NCBI GenBank assembly: GCA_015501585.1
Contig: JADNRY010000058.1
Coordinates: forward strand, 62,001-126,000
Length of the DNA: 64,000 nucleotides
DNA from: Rhodocollybia butyracea
Lineage: Eukaryota > Basidiomycota > Agaricomycetes > Agaricales > Omphalotaceae
Direction of reading: 5' to 3'
Below are positions 57,583 to 64,000 of this stretch, piece after piece; the stretch's first letter is position 1, and each line of letters starts with the position of its first letter. Below the pieces are notes generated by a model that saw only the letters and a list, made by a program, of their open reading frames with translations, had not been told where the DNA came from and did not search any database. A program made the position numbers and the translations under genes.

Positions 57583-58948
57583 CTTATAGTAAGATGACGA
57601 TAGGTACATCGTGATAAAAGAAGGTGTACCGAAATTGTTGCCCGACTCGCTCGAGTCGGGACTCGGAATTCTCGTTCTAACTGAAAGCAAAGATCACAAA
57701 AAGCTATGTAAAGCTGTATTTTCGGAACTAATCATAACCATCTTCTCGTTGTTTCTGAGCGGTGAACACAGAATCGGGACAATTATGTCCCCGAACAGTG
57801 GCAGCGGACTGGACGATCTTGGAACGATCTTGGAACGATCAAATGCTTGTTCCTTAAACCGGGACCCCTGGCTAGTTTCCCCTAGGCAGACTGACGATCC
57901 GTGTGTGTATCGGGTGGTCGGTTTTATTCCTTCCTTCCTTCAATCGTTGTGCCATACTGCCTGCATGCCATCAACCATTCATCATTGCCATCGCTAATCC
58001 AGCTGGTCGTGATGCGGCCGGCCCCCAGCGTCCGTACAAATTTGTGGCTGCGAGATGGACTCCGCTATCCTTTGGCGCTGTACGAGCAAGCAGAGCTAGA
58101 GCAGAAACCGCACTATGTACTTATTCCGAGATAAGTGCTAAAGGTGCTTATTGGAGGATAAGATAAGAATCGTTATCTTATCACGGCGTTAAGCGCCTTA
58201 CGCCAAACTCAACGTCGATTCTCAACGTCGCCATAGTCAACCGAGATATCTCTTTCAAAAAGCTCCTACCCACACCTTTACAGCTCTTACTACTATTTTA
58301 AAAAATTCATACGTTGTTCAAAATCAAGTACTAGCGTCTTCTCTAGGAGACGTTCCGGATCGGCCCTCGCGTTGGATACCCACCCGGCGGGGCCGAGCCC
58401 CAACCAAACCCCTCCAACTCTTATTAGACATAACACTTACTTATCATGTCTCTTAATTTCATCCTATGATCTAGGCAACTAGCTTATCTGAGATCAACGA
58501 TACTGGTAATCACGTGGTTCTGGCATCAGTGACCAGTACGCCGTAAATCGGCGGCATCAAATTGGCTTGATGATGATCATTTTCAAATACCGTACTTGTA
58601 CTTGGTAACCGTTGGACGGCCTGGATAGGGTGGGTGTGGTCATTCAGCCAGTAACAGGATTAGGATGTTCAATACCATCCTCATGCCATTTCAGGCCCAA
58701 CATTATGCTTCTTTCTGTTCCAATCTGCTGACATTTACTACTACTATACTCATAATAAGCACACCATCTTCCTCTGCTCATATGAATCTGTCTACATAGA
58801 TGCTACGGTATTCCCATCCGAATCCAAAGAAAAAAGATTGATATTCAAAGTGACTGTCGTAAATATTGTATGGTACGCGGGCAAGTATTAGCACCGATGG
58901 TCGTAATGATTTGTCGCAAGCTTTCGAAGCTTTCAACTAATTAAGCAA
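57583..58948. other. Intergenic region rich in short inverted repeats
   Basis: No gene recognised. It contains the perfect hairpin CCCGACTC-gctc-GAGTCGGG (57641-57660), a GATCTTGGAAC tandem pair (about 57817-57840) and the inverted repeat GATAAGATAA-gaatcg-TTATCTTATC (58157-58182), followed at once by the near-palindrome GGCGTTAAGCGCCTTACGCC. The right part is the 3' flank of the Kre6-like gene. Confidence 0.5.
58157..58182. repeat. Perfect 10-bp inverted repeat with GATA motifs
   Basis: GATAAGATAA and TTATCTTATC are separated by six bases. Each arm has two GATA cores, as expected for a paired GATA-factor site, but it is not next to an obvious start codon. Confidence 0.6.
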
Positions 58949-61900
58949 TTATAAAGGTAGTGTATCTAGCATTGATTTAAGAAAACTGTTTTTTGGCATA
59001 GGCTGTCCATATTGTTCCCAAGTAGTCAAGTTCTCATTTGTGTAAGCCTTAATGCGACAAATTAGCTCACAAGAAAAGGCAGGTATTGTTACTCACCTCG
59101 CTATATTCCTGTATATACGCTGCAGTAGGAAAGTCAACAGGGTCGCCTAGAAGGGTCAGAGGTTCACATTCAATAACTTGGATTTACAAAAGATAGACAC
59201 GTACATCCAATGTTTGTCTCTCCTTTCTTCTGATACACTCGGACCCAATCTATGCTCATGACTGCAGGGAATACCAAGTTAGCAAGATCAATACCCCCCG
59301 AAGTTTTCTGAAATAGCCAAGTTGGTGATAAGATACTACAAAACGTTCAGCAGGATAGTGGTCGAGCTGAAAATTCCTCTTACCATCGGCTCTTGAGATA
59401 CAGGTCTAGCGGAGATATTGACTTTAGTATCGGCTCCCATACCAGCCGCATTCATTGACCAGGCAGCAGTGTTGTTCTGGATCCATGTTATGAACTAGAG
59501 AGGAAAGTCGCTCGGATGAGTAAGATACTTTCACGTCGAACGAGGTTAAACTTGCCCCGTTATCAGAAGCGTATCCTACACAACCAGACTCATCAGAGTA
59601 ATCAAAATGAATGCGAGACAAATGGCATACCAGGCAGATATTCTATGCCATAGTTGAATAACATGTTCCATTCAATTGGTAACAGCGTTGGTCTAGTGGC
59701 AGAAGTAAAGTTAGGGAGAAGAACAAAACGATCTATCCATTTGTGACTTACCTGTGGTTGATAGCGAAGAAGTAGACTGCTGATAGGCACCCCCATGTAT
59801 TCGTTATAGGTTGTGTCACTTTTGTTGTAGATAATGTAGTTTTCGGACGTGTTTTGCCACTTGTATTGGTAGTCGAAAGGCTGATAACGCGAAGTTCAAA
59901 TTCTAATTTATCAGCAGAAAAAAGACAACCTACTGCCCACTGCCCAGACTGAGAGACTTGGCCAAGGCCGTTGACCTAAGTTATGATTAAAGACAAAGAT
60001 TCTATTCTACTATGGGTTACACTCACTTGAGCCTCAAACACATCTGGTACAGTATAGGAAAATCGTTAATTGAATTCAAAGTCATTTTGTTTTTAGTAAA
60101 CCCACCAATTTCAGGAGCTGCACGTCCGACATATGTCCATCTGAGTGGATAGGGCCAGGATGTGACTCTCCCGGACAGGTGCATCGTGATAGTCGTTGGC
60201 CTACATGTACATAAGGTAAGCAAGTCCCAGCTCTGGCGAGAAAATCTTACCTTCGAGATAAGACAAGGAACCGCCGTTACCTTTATCGCCCGTACCATCA
60301 ACAGCAGCAGCGGGAATCCCATTGACAGATTGGTTTGCGACAGTGCCAACATCTTTAGTATTTCACGAGATAAATAAAAGTGAGTCAAAGAGTAAGCTTC
60401 CAAGGCGCAGATTTGATGATTACCGCTAGTGGTGTATATATCAGCATTAGGCTTATTGATAGATGATTCATGCACGCACCAAGCATCTGTTCCATCAAGA
60501 GTACAATGCGTACGTATCAGTATCAGGCCATCTATAGACATACAGCACGAACCATATGAGTAAGGCCACTGGAAGGTCGTTAGTATCAGTGAATCCTCAA
60601 AAGAGTAGACATACGAGGCCATCTAGACTAGCACCATAACCAGCACGTCCTGAAACGGTATATGAGCGAATTGATCATAAGAGCACGGTTAAATATACCC
60701 AAGTTCCCCATCGTCCAAACAGCTGTTCAACAGTGATTAACAAGTTTCAAATCGAACAGTGACAAAATGTTTTACCAGGCCTACAAGTAAGGTGAGTTTG
60801 AGTTCTAAACGACCACGACAAGTTTTACTTACCATAGTCCAACCACATTGTTGGAACCAGGTATCCGCACAGAAGCAACAAAGATCCCCCCAGTAAAGCA
60901 AAACTTGTTCCACGAAGTGAGCATTCCACCCTGGTAGCTGAGATTGTGGTTCGTAGCAGGGTTCTGTTTCGATAATGTACTGTAAGAGAAGATGGCAAAA
61001 TCAATACGGGAAACGCGTCCTTAAGAAGACGCCTACATCTGCAGCGAACCGTTTGCCGTGGTAATTGCTGCCGGGCTGTACCACTCGAGATCTCCCGTCT
61101 GTGAATTGTTTAAGAGAGCGCTACAACGTAGCGCGTGCGCACGTACCTGCCAATAGTGAAGATCAGCTGTAATCCGAATCGCATATCATTAGTCCCGACT
61201 AAACCAAGGTCGTAATGGGACACTTACCCGCCTAAAGAGAGATGTACGTTAGTAACTTAACGAATATTATAATTTTTTCAAAATCTTACCTCCCTAAAGG
61301 TAAGCCGTTATATCTTTGTCAGTACTCATGCGACCGTTATCAGAACTTACCAGTATGGATCATCGCCCGGCCAAAACGTCCGTCCATCGGTGTTAAACTC
61401 ATCACTAAACACCAGGTCATACTCCGTTGTGCCATCGGTATACGATGTGAGGGTATACGCGTCCTGTGGTGTCTCTCGGTCAATGAGACCAAAGTTGCCT
61501 ATATCAGGCACTTGTCCACTGCCGTTAGTACCACCCAAATTAAAACCACCTTGGGTGGATAGAGTGCTAGTGGTAAAATATTTTACTACCGGAAAGCCCA
61601 CACTATCAAGTCACGTTAGAGCTTGATTGATTTTGCACTTTTCACGACTTACAAGAGTCCAAGTAAAGCTGCCATGAGGATGAATAAGCACCCAACATTT
61701 GCGATCCCTCGTCCAGAGATGACAAAGTGATTATCGTTTAAGCGGTCGCGTCGAGGGTCAGGATTATGAAGATAGTCGTCTGGTTCTGCGACTCCTGGAC
61801 TAACAACTAAGTCCCAGCGTTTAGGGTCCGGGGTTAATGAGAACTAACAAGAAATCAACCAATGAACCAATTGAGGAAGAGAGAAAACTTGACTCACTTT

Positions 61901-62155
61901 CGTTGATATGGAATTGGGATGGGTATACTGCGGTGAATTCTGGGCACGTAACGGTTGAGTAAATTTAGAATTCAAAGCGAAGAATGATAGTCAGCGATTT
62001 ATGAAGCCACTCAAGTCGATGAAGACAAAACTGACCGGAAAACCCCCGCCATTGGTGTTTGAGCCACTGGACGTAGGACTTGGGTGTGGTAACTGCGAAA
62101 GATTTACTCGACTTGAAGCTGCAACAGCTTGATATCCTCCAACTCCTCCAGCCAT
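58949..62155 (-). CDS. KRE6: Kre6/Skn1-like GH16 protein for beta-1,6-glucan synthesis
   Basis: Type II membrane protein of the secretory pathway needed for cell-wall beta-1,6-glucan in yeast. The start is MAGGVGGYQAVAASSRVNLS at 62155. A cytosolic tail (DDYLHNPDPRRDRLNDNHFV) precedes one membrane segment (GCLFILMAALLGLLVGFPVV). The luminal GH16-like domain has YDLVFSDEFNTDGRTFWPGD, DLEWYSPAAITTANGSLQIT, QGGMLTSWNKFCFTGGIFVA and GLWPAVWTMGNLGRAGYGA. The catalytic motif EIDVFEA is spliced across an intron near 60100. Then come GLGQVSQSGQWAPFDYQY and DWVRVYQKKGETNIGCDPVD near the end. Some fifteen or more short introns are visible. The last residues, YTNENLTTWEQYGQPMPKNS, continue to FLKSMLDTLPL; homologues usually end soon after KNSF. 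Confidence 0.92.
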
Positions 62156-62808
62156 GGGTGGATTCGAACTTCACGCGTCCAAAAGGTAGGTAGAAATGAC
62201 GTCGCAGAAAGGAAAAGAATGGGGACAGCGAGTATGGTCAAAGTATGGTGGCTCGGATACAAAAAGAACGTGAAGGGGCAGTGAACACTTGACCGTGTCA
62301 AGGAATATATAAATGTATGTTCCCACAATAGAATATGATAGTGATAAAACCGAAGTATAATTTTAGGAGGTCTATTTTAGACTGGTTCAAATCAACCCCT
62401 TCGCAATACCGGAAGCCTTGCGGCAAACTCAAGTGTTGATCTTGGGTTCAGTGACGCACAGTGAGCAGCAACCTCTCTTCCTTGTCGGTGCAAACGGCGA
62501 GATTCAGGGAGGTTCAGGGAGGTTCCTGAGACCATGGCCAAAATTACATCATCTGTATTGAACGGAGAACTTTTGGAATCTAACAAATAGACGTACGAAA
62601 GCTGGCATAGTAACGGACGAGACAAAGGAGAATGTTCCTCAGAACTAGCTCATCGTCGTGTACTCATCCAAGTCAGCCGTAAATTAGCACCGTGATACTG
62701 CATTTCCACATTGGATGGATTGCTCGACCGTCAAACATAATTGTACTTCGTCCTTGAACATTTGAACTGCAGGTCCGATCGAAAGCAAAGGGGGCGTAAC
62801 CTACTTAT
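62156..62808. other. Intergenic: Kre6-like promoter side and 3' flank of the next gene
   Basis: No gene recognised. A GGGAGGTTCA tandem pair sits near 62505-62525. It should contain the promoter of the minus-strand Kre6-like gene. Confidence 0.4.
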
Positions 62809-64000
62809 TTATAACGTCGGACCCAATAAACGAAGTACCTTAAGTACCTCCGCAGCATCGTAAGCGACAGCAGAAATTACGGAAATCTCGGTGTAGTCAA
62901 TATGATCCAACCTCGTCGAAACCTTGCTAAATCCAGTGTGAATCAAGGAGAAAAGATAGTCGCAGACCAATACAAGAGCACTCGCGGTGGTCCCATTAGC
63001 AGTAATTCGTGAAGAATGGGCGACCAGAGAAGGATCGACTAGATGTGTTATGCTATTACCATCGTGGACCGAAACAGTTGCAGAGGGCGAAACAGCTGTA
63101 GGAGCAGTCGAGCTTTTACTGACGGCAGTAGGCTCTAATCCAGATTCAAATTCGGGCAGAGACAGTCCAAGGTGGGGTGGAAGATCCTCGTCAGACAGGG
63201 AGCTGAAGGTAGGAATCGAATCAAGCGAGTTATTCGTCGAGAGCATCTGGTCTCTGAATTCTGTACGAGAACTGGAACTAGAACTCGTTTCCTGGTTTGG
63301 ACTTGCAATACTGTTAATTGCGGGAACAGCGGAGGATTTACCATCGCCAGCAGGGATGGATATGAGGCCAGCGGAGGATGTACGGAGGTCGGTGCTAGTA
63401 GGAGGCTGAATATTGGCAAGTTCAGAATCACGAGTCGAAGCGGAAATCACATCGGGAGTATTGAAAAGTATGAGTGCAGGAACGTCTACGGAATGAGAGG
63501 TTTGAGGCAAGACGGAAGTTCTTTTGTGGGTATCGAATGTCGTGCTAGCCATGACATTACGATGAGCCTCTGGATTCTGGATGCTAGCGATAGGTACAGG
63601 AGTGGATGTAGCCTGAGGCTGGTTAATGCTTCGTTCGAACTCTGTGTTGGTACAAGGACGTAAGGAGGATGAGGTTTTCAAGAATTTTGAATTGGTGGAA
63701 TACAGGCGTAAAGGAGACGAGAGCGATGGAGGGATTTGTGAGGATTTTGACCTCAACTGAATAGTACATTTCGCAGGCGAAGACGACGTTGAGCGTAATA
63801 CAGCGATGGATGGAAGAGACATTTGGCTCACCACGGGCCGCGGAGTCGAAGGCCGAGTCGGAGCGAGAATATTCAAGCTAGGGCTGCTCTGGTTGAAGAT
63901 AGGAAAGACACTCGAGGGAGAAGACGAAGAGCCATGATACGCCAGTTGCGAGAATTCGGATGAAGCTGGAGAGGGTATATCGGCCAAATCAACTTTCCTG
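62809..64000 (-). CDS. Ser/Thr/Pro-rich hypothetical protein, N-terminus cut by the window edge
   Basis: The frame is open from the right edge (reading RKVDLADIPSPASSEFSQ) to TAA at 62809, over 390 codons without an intron. The composition is extremely rich in Ser, Thr and Pro, so most of the chain should be disordered. Near the C-terminus a hydrophobic, possibly folded segment appears (ASALVLVCDYLFSLIHTGF) followed by DAAEVLKVLRLLGPTL. I recognise no domain. The start codon is outside the window. Confidence 0.65.
   Translation of the reverse strand, partial: RKVDLADIPSPASSEFSQLAYHGSSSSPSSVFPIFNQSSPSLNILAPTRPSTPRPVVSQMSLPSIAVLRSTSSSPAKCTIQLRSKSSQIPPSLSSPLRLYSTNSKFLKTSSSLRPCTNTEFERSINQPQATSTPVPIASIQNPEAHRNVMASTTFDTHKRTSVLPQTSHSVDVPALILFNTPDVISASTRDSELANIQPPTSTDLRTSSAGLISIPAGDGKSSAVPAINSIASPNQETSSSSSSRTEFRDQMLSTNNSLDSIPTFSSLSDEDLPPHLGLSLPEFESGLEPTAVSKSSTAPTAVSPSATVSVHDGNSITHLVDPSLVAHSSRITANGTTASALVLVCDYLFSLIHTGFSKVSTRLDHIDYTEISVISAVAYDAAEVLKVLRLLGPTL

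Overview
The window is nuclear DNA of a filamentous basidiomycete, very probably an Agaricomycete. The genes are dense, and most are cut by many 45-65 bp GT-AG introns. Several families typical of mushroom-forming fungi are present: DUF6593, DUF6534, BTB proteins with a WW-K-A-Y tail, a NACHT/ankyrin NLR and a GH55 glucanase. No species can be named from the sequence alone.

Layout. 0.5-8 kb: a ROS-generating NADPH oxidase (noxA type) and the NuA4 scaffold Eaf1/Vid21, both on the minus strand. 8.4-10.5 kb: an unrecognised Ser/Pro-rich protein with two CxxC pairs. 11.4-19.4 kb is accessory: a broken NLR-type (NACHT plus ankyrin) gene carrying a gag-only LTR retroelement inside its NACHT domain, followed by a DUF6593 gene that seems frameshifted. 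20-25 kb: an HMG-box regulator, an Msc7-like aldehyde dehydrogenase and the Arp2/3 subunit ARPC5, the last two divergent. 27-37 kb: a secreted DUF3455 protein, a Knr4/Smi1 homologue, a BTB protein and a secreted GH55 beta-1,3-glucanase. 37.5-46.2 kb: formamidase, mitochondrial succinyl-CoA:3-ketoacid CoA-transferase and a Mub1/SamB MYND-finger protein. 46.3-52.7 kb: a small unknown ORF, a GPI-anchored-looking arylsulfotransferase-family protein, the U2 snRNA gene and an MDR alcohol dehydrogenase. 53.6-54.4 kb: a 737-bp inverted-repeat DNA transposon remnant with a perfect 8-bp target duplication. 55.6-62.2 kb: a DUF6534 membrane protein gene and a Kre6/Skn1-like GH16 protein. The right edge cuts a Ser-rich unknown gene.

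Themes. Cell-wall beta-glucan turnover is represented twice (GH55 hydrolase, Kre6-type synthesis factor) together with Knr4/Smi1, a cell-wall-integrity regulator in yeast. NoxA, ARPC5 and Mub1 homologues all bear on polarised growth and development. These genes are neighbours but do not form an obvious cluster.

The most notable structure is the 2.77-kb LTR element at 12809-15579. It has only a gag gene. Its 5' LTR carries two perfect three-unit heat-shock elements beside a TATA box, and its leader holds eleven short hairpins whose stems vary by compensatory substitutions. A second noteworthy item is a pair of sequence-related introns separated by a 13-nt exon inside the GH55 gene.

Exon boundaries were read by eye from GT/AG signals and protein-family continuity. 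Where I summed the exons and they gave a whole number of codons, I say so. Other gene models are spans only.
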